Assembly (NCBI GenBank): GCA_964502145.1
Contig: CAZCVI010000024.1
Location: forward strand, 1-64,000
Length of the DNA stretch: 64,000 bases
Source of the DNA: CAZCVI01 sp964502145
GTDB taxonomy: Bacteria > Acidobacteriota > Aminicenantia > UBA2199
Reading direction: 5' to 3'
Positions 20,201 to 28,001 of this stretch are shown one piece after another. The position numbers and the translations under genes are program-made. The notes beneath the pieces are model-generated. The model made no database searches, had not been told where the DNA came from, and saw only the letters and a program-made list of their open reading frames with translations. The first letter of the stretch is position 1. Each line of letters opens with the position of its first letter.

Positions 20201-20802
20201 TTTATATGATTGGTTTTTTTCAGGGTATTGAGCAACAATTCTTCCACGTGGGGGAAGTCTTTTTTGGTGATTAAAATATTAGCGGCGGTGAGATATTCTT
20301 CGATAGCGTGGTCATTTAGGCCCTCTTTAAGATAATTATCGGCCAGTAGCAATCTCATTTTAATATTGCTGCGGTCGAATTCCAATATCTTTTTATACAT
20401 GTCCAGCGCTTTTTTCTGGTTGTTTTGCCGCTTGCACTCTTCCGCGATATCCAGATAAATCTGTTTGGCTTCCATCACCAGACCTTGCTTGGTATACAGG
20501 TCAGCCAATTTAAACATGGCCATTTCATAATTGGGATCGATCCGGGTAATACGCTTGTACATGGCAATGGCTTTGGCAAAAAAACCATCTTTCAAATAAT
20601 AATCGGCAATCCATTCGAATTGCTCGATGGCATCACCAAGAACATTTTCCCGTAGTTGCAGGTCACCGATAATACGACGGACTTCAATATCATCCGGTTT
20701 GATGGCCAGTATCTTTTTATATTCTTTGACGGCAGCATCGGTCTTCCCCTGGTGGAATAATTTATTGGCTTGTTTGAGTAATGCGACGCGATTGTCAGCC
20801 AT
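17242..20802 (-). CDS. large TPR-repeat protein with acidic disordered centre
   Basis: 1186 residues. The first 500 or so are consecutive tetratricopeptide repeats (ANKLFHQGKTDAAVKEYKKI; DGFFAKAIAMYKRITRIDPN). The middle third is acidic, rich in Asp, Glu, Ser and Pro, and lacks regular repeats, so is probably disordered. Recurring HSEESQADIDLGDFD-like stretches appear in it (with variants QSEDSRVEIDLGDFD). The last 150 residues return to TPRs (YNLGIAYKEMGLLEEAIHEF). No signal peptide or membrane segment. ATG at 20802 follows AGGGAAG. It ends in a one-base overlap with the sigma-54 activator, so the two are almost certainly co-expressed and may form a scaffold-regulator pair. Similar long TPR proteins occur in deltaproteobacteria and Acidobacteriota; the specific function is unknown. 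Confidence 0.85.
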   Translation of the reverse strand: MADNRVALLKQANKLFHQGKTDAAVKEYKKILAIKPDDIEVRRIIGDLQLRENVLGDAIEQFEWIADYYLKDGFFAKAIAMYKRITRIDPNYEMAMFKLADLYTKQGLVMEAKQIYLDIAEECKRQNNQKKALDMYKKILEFDRSNIKMRLLLADNYLKEGLNDHAIEEYLTAANILITKKDFPHVEELLLNTLKKTNHIKIIDKLIHFYTSQGEDDKAISVLKSMGTTIVKHIDLMKILGELYLKKNMMTEAEGIFTKIAEVNPEETEVIMRLGKVYMQRDEYDKTYRLFLPIIDKNLETQKYEEAAAILRLIIASKNSFLPALLKLAAIYKLSGKTNNLIALYDSLIPIYEQRNMNEELKGILEELIQLSNSPFSYEEQLVKLSGSVADEIEEEEQVKENEREREFVNYNLRLVAEAINLSDYLKAVDILKKAKITFPKNVDLRQKLFDLYLKLEQNDTAVEEGKALLELYKTLGYNLEYSDMVEKLSQLRPQDDDLGSLSGDEKTSIEINFDKEELAEQMAEINAVALHGINEGGEDDVLLLSDAENVTASPLQMDVEVEMARKYDNTKSLSSVLSEVDFYVNDGYFGDAEKLIDQLKLKYPGNKALLEKIDKLNKAKISAGKNEDTGRSSSQFEIEHEPVTFPQAKGITSGKTAPTERITTPPPDDFIIERLGDMGDIGYPEDSHVMLHQSEDSRVEIDLGDFDMGQDMGLGREESRSFKLTDDDLLDSAPPSFQPAPPSYEPEDLSWEAEPPVQKRREETASNVFDLGSSFTEQSERIHAHSEESQADIDLGDFDVELDMADDRMAPLKPSVNEYDISEPDELPAFDLDIDSGFHPATTKKPGPASPPPLFDDQLFEIESSISEETFMAQEHEDSKLNIIIKPEELIKQPEKKSKEDSSPYIDFPSDELEIELEGVDDMPDIPVMEIDKSMLIQSPSGDSGKKSGDTRSHSSSGIEEFDLDSIIEDSDSVYELDSPFKDELNSTEMAFESEEDLLQDDAFFLEEDLYLENEKSVLPELEAISFWLKELEKQRTSTIEKNMMEIFEEFKRGVDEKIGQEDYDTRYNLGIAYKEMGLLEEAIHEFLISSKHPLKFFDSVGLLGICFRDKGMFSEAINWFERALTAPNRRPEEYLAVRFELVITLKLKEDYARAFKICEEILKVDPGFRNVSELYKELRLLIAQ

Positions 20803-20812
20803 AGGTGCTTCC

Positions 20813-21412
20813 CTATCTTACCCGAAAACTGGTGCGGTGGAATGGCGTGCTGCCATGTACCAAAATAGCCCCAATATGTTTTTGAGTCGGGTAGCCCTTG
20901 TGTTTCTCAAAAGCATATTGTGGGAAAAACGGTGCGAGAGATATGACCAGATCATCGCGAAAGACTTTGGCAATGATTGAAGCGGCAGCAATAGACATAC
21001 TTTTGCTGTCACCTTTTACAATACCTAATCCTGCCATATTTAAAAAATCTGGTTTCATACCATCCATTAAAACATAATCCGGAGAAATCTGCAACCCTTT
21101 AATTGCCATTTTCATTGCTTTTTTTGTTGCCACCAGAATATTTAGCTCATCGATTTCATCGTTCCAACACCAGCCAATGGAATAAGCCAGGGCATTGCCA
21201 TAAATAAATTCGGACAATACCCGCCGTTTTCCAGCGCTAAGCTTCTTGGAATCATCAATTCCAATTTCAGTAGAAATCTTCTGTGGGTCGAGGATCACTG
21301 CGCCAGCCACGACTGGGCCGAACAGAGCGCCTCTTCCCACTTCATCGACTCCACAAATGTATTTATAATTTCGATTAAATAAATCTTTCTCGAAATCATA
21401 ATTACAGCACAT
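20813..21412 (-). CDS. rnhB: ribonuclease HII
   Basis: 199 residues, standard size. It removes ribonucleotides misincorporated in DNA. The active-site Asp-Glu pair is in GVDEVGRGALFGPVVAGAV, and further conserved blocks are GDSKSMSIAAASIIAKV and HKGYPTQKH. ATG at 21412 overlaps the rplS stop (TAATG). The rplS-rnhB pairing is the conserved tail of the trmD cluster, here located 17 kb away and inverted. The TPR gene starts 10 bp after its stop. Confidence 0.95.
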   Translation of the reverse strand: MCCNYDFEKDLFNRNYKYICGVDEVGRGALFGPVVAGAVILDPQKISTEIGIDDSKKLSAGKRRVLSEFIYGNALAYSIGWCWNDEIDELNILVATKKAMKMAIKGLQISPDYVLMDGMKPDFLNMAGLGIVKGDSKSMSIAAASIIAKVFRDDLVISLAPFFPQYAFEKHKGYPTQKHIGAILVHGSTPFHRTSFRVR

Positions 21413-21885
21413 TACCTGAGTTCTTTTAACCTTGCTGCTTTACCTTTGAGATTTTTCAAATAGTAGAGTTTGGCACGTCTGACTTTCTGACGTTTTTTCA
21501 TTTCGATTTTTTGAACCAGCTTCGAATTCAAGGGAAAAATACGTTCAACCGCAATTCCAAAAGATGTTTTGCGGACTGTAATAGTCTTAGAAATGCCGGT
21601 GTTTTTAATCGCGATGACCGTGCCCTCAAAAACCTGGGTTCTTTCTTTGCCACCTTCAATAACACGGTAAAATACACGGATCTGCATCCCCGGTCTGATA
21701 TCGGGAAGGTCGGTTCTTGTTTCCGAAAGAAAAGACAAATCATGGATATTATACACGGCACCCTGACTCTGTCCTTCTTTGGCCTCAACTACGTTCTCGG
21801 CTTTATCTACGGTATTCTTTTGGTCTTCATCAGTTCCTTGTGCTTGAACTTCTGCGGCTTCACTTACTTTCTTTTCGTCTGCCAT
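21412..21885 (-). CDS. rplS: 50S ribosomal protein L19 with acidic N-terminal extension
   Basis: 157 residues, versus about 115 for typical bL19. The core begins near residue 55 with TRTDLPDIRPGMQIRVFYRV and continues VFEGTVIAIKNTGISKTITVRK to the basic end KVRRAKLYYL. The first 45 residues are acidic and low in complexity (Glu, Asp, Ala, Gln), an extension seen in some phyla. The ATG at 21885 follows GGAGACG, and no better start lies closer to the core. It heads the long minus-strand run to mutB. L19 sits at the 30S-50S interface. Confidence 0.95.
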   Translation of the reverse strand: MADEKKVSEAAEVQAQGTDEDQKNTVDKAENVVEAKEGQSQGAVYNIHDLSFLSETRTDLPDIRPGMQIRVFYRVIEGGKERTQVFEGTVIAIKNTGISKTITVRKTSFGIAVERIFPLNSKLVQKIEMKKRQKVRRAKLYYLKNLKGKAARLKELR

Positions 21886-21908
21886 ACTACGTCTCCTGCT
21901 AGAATGAA

Positions 21909-21914
21909 ATTATA
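21909..21914 (-). promoter_or_regulatory. candidate -10 box of rplS
   Basis: TATAAT on the minus strand, 24 bp before the ATG. The -35 position reads AATAGT, which is weak. Confidence 0.4.
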
Positions 21915-22026
21915 TAGAATCTCATAATTTTACTATTATTTTAGCTATTTTGCAACTCCCATGGGGAAAATAAGCGATTTTAACGGAATTATTTTTAATT
22001 TTTATCGAAAAAACGCCCCCCTTGAT

Positions 22027-22055
22027 TTGACTGTTAGAACCAAATCTGATATAAA
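22027..22055 (+). promoter_or_regulatory. sigma-70-type promoter of the S41 protease operon
   Basis: TTGACT at 22027-22032, 17 bp, TATAAA at 22050-22055. The leader to the ATG at 22090 is about 28 nt and contains AAAGGAAA. Confidence 0.6.
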
Positions 22056-22089
22056 CAGAGCATGATATGGATTAAAGGAAAATGAATTT

Positions 22090-23580
22090 ATGAATTTAAA
22101 AAAATATTTTATTATTATTTTATTGACCATCAACTTGACTGGTGGTTACTGGCTGGAACCACAAAAAAAAATCGGGGTCGAAGACAACTGGCGGTCAGGA
22201 TTAAAAAAATATGCGGACATCTACTCCGCCATCAAGCAAAACTACCCGGATAAATTCAATGAAGAAAAATTATTTTTTGCTTCTATCAGTGGCTTTTTAA
22301 AGCAATTGGACCCCCATTCCTATTTTTTGGATCCGTTGATGGTAAGGTCTTTGAATGAGGACCAGCAGGGTAATTATTACGGGATCGGCACGCGTATCGC
22401 CAAACATGAGGATCGCCTTACTGTTTTGGCGACATTGGCAGGCACACCAGCCCATGCTCTGGGAATAATGGCGGGTGATGTGATTGCCGAGATAGAGGGA
22501 AAAGAAACTCGGACGATGTCGCTGGATGATTCAATGAAACTGTTGCGCGGTGCCCAGGGCTCCTATGTCAAGATCAAAATCAAACGAGACGGAATTTCCA
22601 ACCTCATCCCTTTTACTATAGAGCGGGTGGAAATCCCCCTGAATTCCGTTTCCTATTCCTTGGTGCTGCCTCAAGCACCAGAGATCGGCTTTATCAGTGT
22701 GCGCACTTTCGGGAATACCACGGCGAAAGAAGTAGCAACAAGCATAGCGAAATTAATTAAAGAGAATAAAATAAAAGCGTTGGTCTTAGATTTGCGGGGT
22801 AATGCGGGTGGCTCTCTTTATGCGGCAATTGAGCTGGCAGATTTTTTTCTGCCCAAGGGGAAAGTGATCGTCTCGGTCAAAGGTAGGACGTTTAACCGCG
22901 ATTTTCCGGCGCAGTTGGACAACCAACACGAAACATTGCCCTTGGCGGTATTAATTAACCGGGGTAGTGCCAGTGCTTCAGAAATTGTGGCCGCTGCCTT
23001 GCAAGACCATAAACGCGCCGTCATTATTGGCTCCCGTTCCTGGGGCAAAGGATTGGTGCAAACAATCAGCCGGCTCTCGTTGAACAGCTCGCTGGCACTG
23101 ACCACTGCCAAATATTATACCCCGGACAACAAATGCTTGCAACGGGATTTTAACCAGTTGGACGAGTACTTCTTTTTTGTCAACAATACCCACTATGACA
23201 CAGACAATACCATTGAAGGGGGTGTTATCCCGGATATTCCGCTTAAACCCGAACTTTATCCAGAGGCCCTGATTAATTTTATTTCCCGGGGTACCTTTTT
23301 TAATTTTGCCCGCCAACTGGTGGAAAGTGATCTGACTATCCAAACCGATTTTAAAGCCGATGATGCCATCATTCAAAAATTTACGAATTTTTTGGACGCC
23401 CAAAAACTTGAGTATGACAAAAATACGCTTAAACAATACACGTCCCGGCTACGGATTGAAATCCAACGGGAAGTCCTTTCCGCAAAATTTTCTCCCGCAG
23501 AAGGAATAAAAAGTTTTTTAACAGCAGACTTATCCACTATTAATGCGGTTGAGGTATTGAAAAAGAAATATAAACAGTGA
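22090..23580 (+). CDS. C-terminal processing protease, S41 family
   Basis: 496 residues. A hydrophobic N-terminus (YFIIILLTINLTGGYW) acts as signal peptide or anchor, placing the enzyme in the periplasm. A PDZ domain (about 95-180) precedes the protease core. The Ser-Lys dyad fits Ser295 in NRGSASASE and Lys320 in SWGKGLVQT, the 25-residue spacing known for Prc and D1P. CTPs degrade or mature proteins from exposed C-termini. It is the first gene of an operon with an FHA protein (12-bp gap) and a membrane AlkP-fold protein. ATG follows AAAGGAAAATGAATTT. Confidence 0.92.
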   Translation: MNLKKYFIIILLTINLTGGYWLEPQKKIGVEDNWRSGLKKYADIYSAIKQNYPDKFNEEKLFFASISGFLKQLDPHSYFLDPLMVRSLNEDQQGNYYGIGTRIAKHEDRLTVLATLAGTPAHALGIMAGDVIAEIEGKETRTMSLDDSMKLLRGAQGSYVKIKIKRDGISNLIPFTIERVEIPLNSVSYSLVLPQAPEIGFISVRTFGNTTAKEVATSIAKLIKENKIKALVLDLRGNAGGSLYAAIELADFFLPKGKVIVSVKGRTFNRDFPAQLDNQHETLPLAVLINRGSASASEIVAAALQDHKRAVIIGSRSWGKGLVQTISRLSLNSSLALTTAKYYTPDNKCLQRDFNQLDEYFFFVNNTHYDTDNTIEGGVIPDIPLKPELYPEALINFISRGTFFNFARQLVESDLTIQTDFKADDAIIQKFTNFLDAQKLEYDKNTLKQYTSRLRIEIQREVLSAKFSPAEGIKSFLTADLSTINAVEVLKKKYKQ

Positions 23581-23592
23581 TATAATACTACC

Positions 23593-24114
23593 ATGATAAT
23601 ACAGTGTCCCAAGTGCAAAGCAAAATATAACGTCCCACAAGAGAAGCTACAGCAGCGTAGGAAGCTGAAATGTTCCACCTGCTTCACCGTATTCGCCATT
23701 CAGGGAGAAGAGGAAGATTCGGCCAGCGATAAAGATACTGCGAAAATCATGAAACAAAACCTCGATAATTCCTTATGGTCGGATGAGAACCTGAAACTCC
23801 CGGTGGATAAAAAAATTTCATTGGCCGTAATAAAAGGAGCGCGGGCAGGGTATATCTATCACTTGGACAAACCCTATGTGCTCATCGGTAGAGGAAAAGT
23901 CGATTTAATTATCCCGGATAAAGAAATTTCCAGGAAACATGTTGCCGTGGAAGTGCGCAATGATAAAATCTTCTTGCGAGACTTGGGCAGCACCAACGGC
24001 TCTTTGATCAACAACGAAAAAGTGTCCATCTCGGAAATCACCGACCAAGTGGAATTCAAAATCGGTCAAACCACGCTGATGCTTATTACAACCCCCAAGC
24101 ACAGTGATAAATAG
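23593..24114 (+). CDS. zinc-ribbon (MJ0042-type) and FHA-domain protein
   Basis: 173 residues. The N-terminus has CPKCKAKYNVPQEKL and CSTCFTVF, a four-cysteine zinc ribbon of the MJ0042 type common in deltaproteobacterial and Acidobacteriota proteins. A FHA domain follows (about 85-165) with the phosphothreonine-binding signature IGRGKVDLIIPDKEISRKH and DLGSTNGSLIN. FHA domains read Ser/Thr phosphorylation, but no Hanks-type kinase gene is in the window. Cytosolic; no signal peptide. It sits between a periplasmic protease and a membrane enzyme in one operon. Confidence 0.88.
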   Translation: MIIQCPKCKAKYNVPQEKLQQRRKLKCSTCFTVFAIQGEEEDSASDKDTAKIMKQNLDNSLWSDENLKLPVDKKISLAVIKGARAGYIYHLDKPYVLIGRGKVDLIIPDKEISRKHVAVEVRNDKIFLRDLGSTNGSLINNEKVSISEITDQVEFKIGQTTLMLITTPKHSDK

Positions 24115-24120
24115 CGGAAG

Positions 24121-25803
24121 TTGAAACGCTCAATAAAATTATTCATCAACTATTTTTTATCCGCGGTAATATTCACCTATTTTGTCGAAATACTAATACT
24201 GATGCTGAACCACAGCGTCGCCGTCAAATTAACTACCATCGAATTTTTCCTGTTGTACTTTAATCTTTTTATTTTTTATGGACCGCTCTGGTTTTTCCTG
24301 ATCTTCATTTTTTTTATCATCGTCCAGTTTTTCGCCGAGAAAAAATATCCCATTGGCATTTTCAAGCCTCAAACCATCACCTATTTTTTATCTTTTACCA
24401 TGCTGGTCATCTCGTTTATTCTCTATTTGAATTACGATTATTATTACAGTTTCCTGGGCGGACCGGAAAAATCAAATTATATCCGGGTATTGCTGATCAA
24501 TCTGACCATGGTCATTACTGGGATCATATTCGCCTTTTATAAAAAGGCCAGTAGAAAATGGGTTCAGATCGTATTTTTAATCATCTTGGTGGGCAGTATG
24601 ATTCATTCGTTCACCTATTTTACCCTGAACCACCAGAAGATATTGCCTGTAGAAACACAAAACGACACGTTTGCGCTCAAGAAATTGTTGCCAGAAACCT
24701 TTTCACCCCGTAAGATTCGGCTTGTGATCATGGATGGACTTTCATTGAAGATGATTCATTCATTTGCTTCGGACCAGAAGTTATTGAATTTTAACCTGCT
24801 TCTCAACCAGGGTGTCAGTGGTAAGATCAACACCATCAAACCCAATCTCACGCTTTCGATGTTGAACACGGTTTTAACGGGTCGCAGGCCCGCTCAATTC
24901 AATCGGCACTCCTACAATAAATTTAAAATTACTGGCATGGACCATGAATTCGATGTGCGGCCCCGTTATATATTTTTCAGGAACTCCCCCTACATCAATA
25001 CCACTGGCTTCTATAAGCGAACGGAGAACCAGCTTTTTGACGCTATTAAGGGGCATTATGAAAACAACAATCGTAAATGCACGGAAATTGTCAATCCTGT
25101 GGGTGTGGACCGGTATAGCGAACGTTCCTTAAAAAGCAATAATCGCTTTCTGCCGCTCTTCTCGGACCTGCTGCAAAAACAGGAAGAAAACGATGAAAAA
25201 TACACCACCCTTAAAAAATGCTTCTTTCTTGACGACTATTTAAAAAATCAGATTCCCAATTTAAAGGAGAGTGACACGTATTATACCGTGGTGAATTTAC
25301 CTGGGCTGGGAGTCATCAGTAAATATTTTTATCAATTCCACCTGCCCCAGTTTTTTGGTTCTGGTAATCAGGAAGAGATCGAGATCAAAAAATACGGCTG
25401 GCTCATTGAAAAATACTATGTGTATTACGATTCGATTATAGGAAACCTCATGAGTACTACCGGGGAGAACGAGTTGTTGGTGATTCTCAGTTTTTTCGAA
25501 TACGATCCCCTGCCTGTTTGGCGACGTATACTGGTGAATTTATTCGGGCAGAAAGATGTTTATGTATACAAATCCATCCATTCTCAGGGTACCATCCTGT
25601 TGTTTGAAAAGAGTGCGCTCAAAGCCGATTATTCTATTAAATCACTGTCCATCTACGATATTTATCCCACGCTCCTTTATTATGCCGGGTTTCAATTGTC
25701 CAAGGATTTACAGGGCGAAGTTTTACGAGAGATTTTTACCGAGGATTTTTTACTCAACAATCCTGTTGATATCAACCCCGACAGCACAGATTTCAAACAA
25801 TAG
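24121..25803 (+). CDS. membrane protein with alkaline-phosphatase-superfamily domain
   Basis: 560 residues. About five hydrophobic segments fill residues 1-180 (such as FFLLYFNLFIFYGPLWFFLI). A soluble domain then opens with RLVIMDGLSLKMIHSF, the Asp-containing metal-site strand of the AlkP/sulfatase/phosphopentomutase fold, and has the PNLTLSMLNTVLTGRRP segment where the nucleophile Thr/Ser usually lies. The expected C-terminal DHG-type motif is not obvious, so activity is uncertain. The start is a TTG at 24121, six bases after the FHA gene. Such proteins modify lipids or glycans; the substrate is unknown. Confidence 0.7.
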   Translation: MKRSIKLFINYFLSAVIFTYFVEILILMLNHSVAVKLTTIEFFLLYFNLFIFYGPLWFFLIFIFFIIVQFFAEKKYPIGIFKPQTITYFLSFTMLVISFILYLNYDYYYSFLGGPEKSNYIRVLLINLTMVITGIIFAFYKKASRKWVQIVFLIILVGSMIHSFTYFTLNHQKILPVETQNDTFALKKLLPETFSPRKIRLVIMDGLSLKMIHSFASDQKLLNFNLLLNQGVSGKINTIKPNLTLSMLNTVLTGRRPAQFNRHSYNKFKITGMDHEFDVRPRYIFFRNSPYINTTGFYKRTENQLFDAIKGHYENNNRKCTEIVNPVGVDRYSERSLKSNNRFLPLFSDLLQKQEENDEKYTTLKKCFFLDDYLKNQIPNLKESDTYYTVVNLPGLGVISKYFYQFHLPQFFGSGNQEEIEIKKYGWLIEKYYVYYDSIIGNLMSTTGENELLVILSFFEYDPLPVWRRILVNLFGQKDVYVYKSIHSQGTILLFEKSALKADYSIKSLSIYDIYPTLLYYAGFQLSKDLQGEVLREIFTEDFLLNNPVDINPDSTDFKQ

Positions 25804-25942
25804 TTGCGCGTGAGCAGATTTTTTTGGTTTTATCCATGAAGGGATAGAACCGATATGAAGAAAGGGAGCGTATATTAGAAGAATTGAACCAGCCATAAAA
25901 ATTGCAGCCATGGGGACATTTTTTTAAAAATTCTTGAAAACT

Positions 25943-26024
25943 TGTACCTATAGCGCCAATTTTGCAGGCAAGGGTAGTTTATAGAGCGCTCACAGTGTGA
26001 GATATCTAAGATTCTTATAGGTAC
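25943..26024. repeat. nested inverted repeat
   Basis: Outer arms GTACCTATA (25943-25951) and TATAGGTAC (26016-26024) enclose a perfect palindrome CTCACAGTGTGAG (25989-26001). It could be a structured 3' RNA of the upstream operon or a protein-binding site. Confidence 0.4.
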
Positions 26025-26058
26025 CTGCTGATAAAAAAACGGAATTGATACTCAGCCT

Positions 26059-26210
26059 GGATTCACCACCAGATTCTTGAAAAAACATGGACGACATGGA
26101 CAGAGTGGACGATATGGACGATGTGGAGCAAAAACAAAAGCATTTTTTTGTCCATATCGTCCACTAAGTCCATATCGTCCACAACGATTTCAGAAACTTG
26201 GCAGTGAATC
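26059..26210. repeat. inverted tandem-repeat element A (GGACGAT type)
   Basis: Starts GGATTCACCACC and ends GGCAGTGAATC. The left arm is a run of 9-bp units of the form RTGGACGAT; after an A/T-rich loop (AAACAAAAGCATTTTTTT) the right arm repeats the complement (TCGTCCATA). RNA or single strands could fold into a long hairpin that can slip by whole units. Near-identical to element C in opposite orientation. Confidence 0.85.
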
Positions 26211-26225
26211 AAGGTCAGGTTACCA

Positions 26226-26254
26226 TTGACTGTTGTTGCGATTTTATTTATAAT
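26226..26254 (+). promoter_or_regulatory. sigma-70-type promoter of the 26339 gene
   Basis: TTGACT at 26226-26231, 17 bp, perfect TATAAT at 26249-26254. It lies 15 bp beyond element A. The leader is about 78 nt. Confidence 0.65.
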
Positions 26255-26338
26255 ACCTTTATATTTTATGTTCATTATAGTAAGTTTATAATAATAAGTT
26301 TATAATAAATAATTATAGAAAACCAATAGGAACGATGA

Positions 26339-27985
26339 ATGCAGATGAAAACGAAAAAAAGCTATCCATCTCTTATCTTAACCATCACGGTCCTCGCTAT
26401 GATTGCGCTGACCTCCATGTTTTGCAGCCGCAACCCAAAGGTAGTGCCGGAGATTTCTGGCAACCTCTTTGACCAGGATATTCTGGACCTGACAGGAAAA
26501 AGCCTGCCAAACACACTTCTCTCACACCAGGGAGAATTGGTTCTGGTGGACATTGACGGGAAAATTACCCGCTGGAATCCCGATGAAAAAATCGTAAACG
26601 ACCTCTATAACCTGAATAGAAAAGTTGACCCCTCCCTGACACCTTATCAATGCGATAACTACCTAATGCTGAAAACAGTGCCTTCTCAGGCCGGTGCCGA
26701 TGCAACGAACCCGGAATACGTGGTGTTCAATCTTAAAGAAATGAAAGAAACAGCGGTTCTCAAAGATATTGGTACCCAAAAGCTGCTGGGACTGGATGGG
26801 GAAATCGTGGTTTACACCACCCCGACCCAAGAGGCGATTATTTTTAATTACCACACCAAAACCCCCCTGGAAACCCTGAAACCTACCCTGGAAACCAAGC
26901 AAGTGAATAAAGAAGACAATAAAGAAGAGAGTAAAAAAAATTCTCCCGACCCATTCTTAAACTGCGAATACAGTGGAGATGATATCCTGGTGCTTTCCAG
27001 CCGAACACTCTACGTTTACAACCGAATACAGAAAAATCTTTCCGCATTCCCCCTAAAACATCCGGCTGCTTCCGGGTTCCTAAAAGTTGGGGATTGGATA
27101 TATTACGGTTCCCTACATCGCGAACTGATCAAACTTTCAATCCGCTCCCAGCGCGTAGATTGGCATTTTTTATTGGCCGAAACACTACACCTCCCCCCCA
27201 CCATGATCGGCCAATATATTGTTATCATCCCGGAGGATAATAATATATATTTCTTTAATAAGAATGGCAATCTGTTCTGGTGGGAGCAATTACATTCCAC
27301 TAAACGAACCCCCGTACTGACAATGAAAGAAAATGTGGTGGTTTTTTTAATGGATAAACGGATTAAATTTTTCAACTATACAAAGAAACGCGTGACCACG
27401 TATACTTTGCCGGAGTGGATGAATATCAAGAGCAATCCCCTCACCATCGGTGAACACATCTACGTCGTGACCCAAGACAAAGTAGAAGTGTCCACCGAAG
27501 TCAAAGCCGAAGATGAGCTGGGCACCCCTGAAAACCAACCCCCAACCTACACGCGGCTCTCAAAAATCGGCAACAATTACACGGTGGAAATCACCACGGA
27601 ACCGGAATTCATCTGGCTCAAAGGGAAATCCATTAAATTCGATTTGACCAATATCAACTTCGTCCGCCCCCGGTACACCATTCAAATATTTAAAAATCCC
27701 CCCGCTGACAAACCCGGAACACAACCTACTCAACCCGTTTTCACCCGTTTCATCGGCCTAAAAGACAAGCCTTCTTTTGTCTGGGTGCCCGAAGAGTTGG
27801 CTGAATACCGCATGCTCATCCAAATTGATGCAGACAATAAAAAAGGCGTCACCGTTGAAAAAACCATCAGTACCATTGATATAAATAAAACATTGCACGA
27901 CTACTATTACGAAATTCAACGACAATGCGGCAGCACGGGCAAAACAGAAACCGCTGGCAAAAAAAGCAGCGGCGAAACAAAATAA
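26339..27985 (+). CDS. envelope protein with predicted beta-propeller region
   Basis: 548 residues. The N-terminus has a hydrophobic signal (LILTITVLAMIALTSMFC), with a Cys that only loosely fits a lipobox, so lipoprotein status is uncertain. Repeats such as LVLVDIDGKITRWNPDEKIV, YVVFNLKEMKETAVL and YVYNRIQKNLSAFPL suggest WD/PQQ-like blades over residues 45-400. A C-terminal region from about 410 is Pro/Thr-rich and may be an Ig-like domain (RYTIQIFKNPP, EYRMLIQIDADNKKG). No catalytic residues recognised. ATG at 26339 is preceded by AGGAAC. murB follows after 16 bp, hinting at a cell-envelope role. Confidence 0.65.
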   Translation: MQMKTKKSYPSLILTITVLAMIALTSMFCSRNPKVVPEISGNLFDQDILDLTGKSLPNTLLSHQGELVLVDIDGKITRWNPDEKIVNDLYNLNRKVDPSLTPYQCDNYLMLKTVPSQAGADATNPEYVVFNLKEMKETAVLKDIGTQKLLGLDGEIVVYTTPTQEAIIFNYHTKTPLETLKPTLETKQVNKEDNKEESKKNSPDPFLNCEYSGDDILVLSSRTLYVYNRIQKNLSAFPLKHPAASGFLKVGDWIYYGSLHRELIKLSIRSQRVDWHFLLAETLHLPPTMIGQYIVIIPEDNNIYFFNKNGNLFWWEQLHSTKRTPVLTMKENVVVFLMDKRIKFFNYTKKRVTTYTLPEWMNIKSNPLTIGEHIYVVTQDKVEVSTEVKAEDELGTPENQPPTYTRLSKIGNNYTVEITTEPEFIWLKGKSIKFDLTNINFVRPRYTIQIFKNPPADKPGTQPTQPVFTRFIGLKDKPSFVWVPEELAEYRMLIQIDADNKKGVTVEKTISTIDINKTLHDYYYEIQRQCGSTGKTETAGKKSSGETK

Positions 27986-28001
27986 CCACGGCAACCCGGA
28001 C

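Larger units (their letters stand above)
25804..26338. other. 535-bp gap with structured DNA, repeat element A and a promoter
   Basis: No gene seen. It holds a nested inverted repeat (25943-26024), the 9-bp-unit element A (26059-26210) and the promoter of the next gene (26226-26254). Short frames inside the element are repeat artefacts. Confidence 0.6.

Noticed and set aside
26063..26275. Short proteins rich in His-Gly-Arg or Val-His repeats encoded by the elements (also at 39345-39560 and 59792-60187)
   Set aside because: The 9-bp period is a multiple of three, so open frames arise automatically on several strands. No starts with ribosome-binding sites were found.
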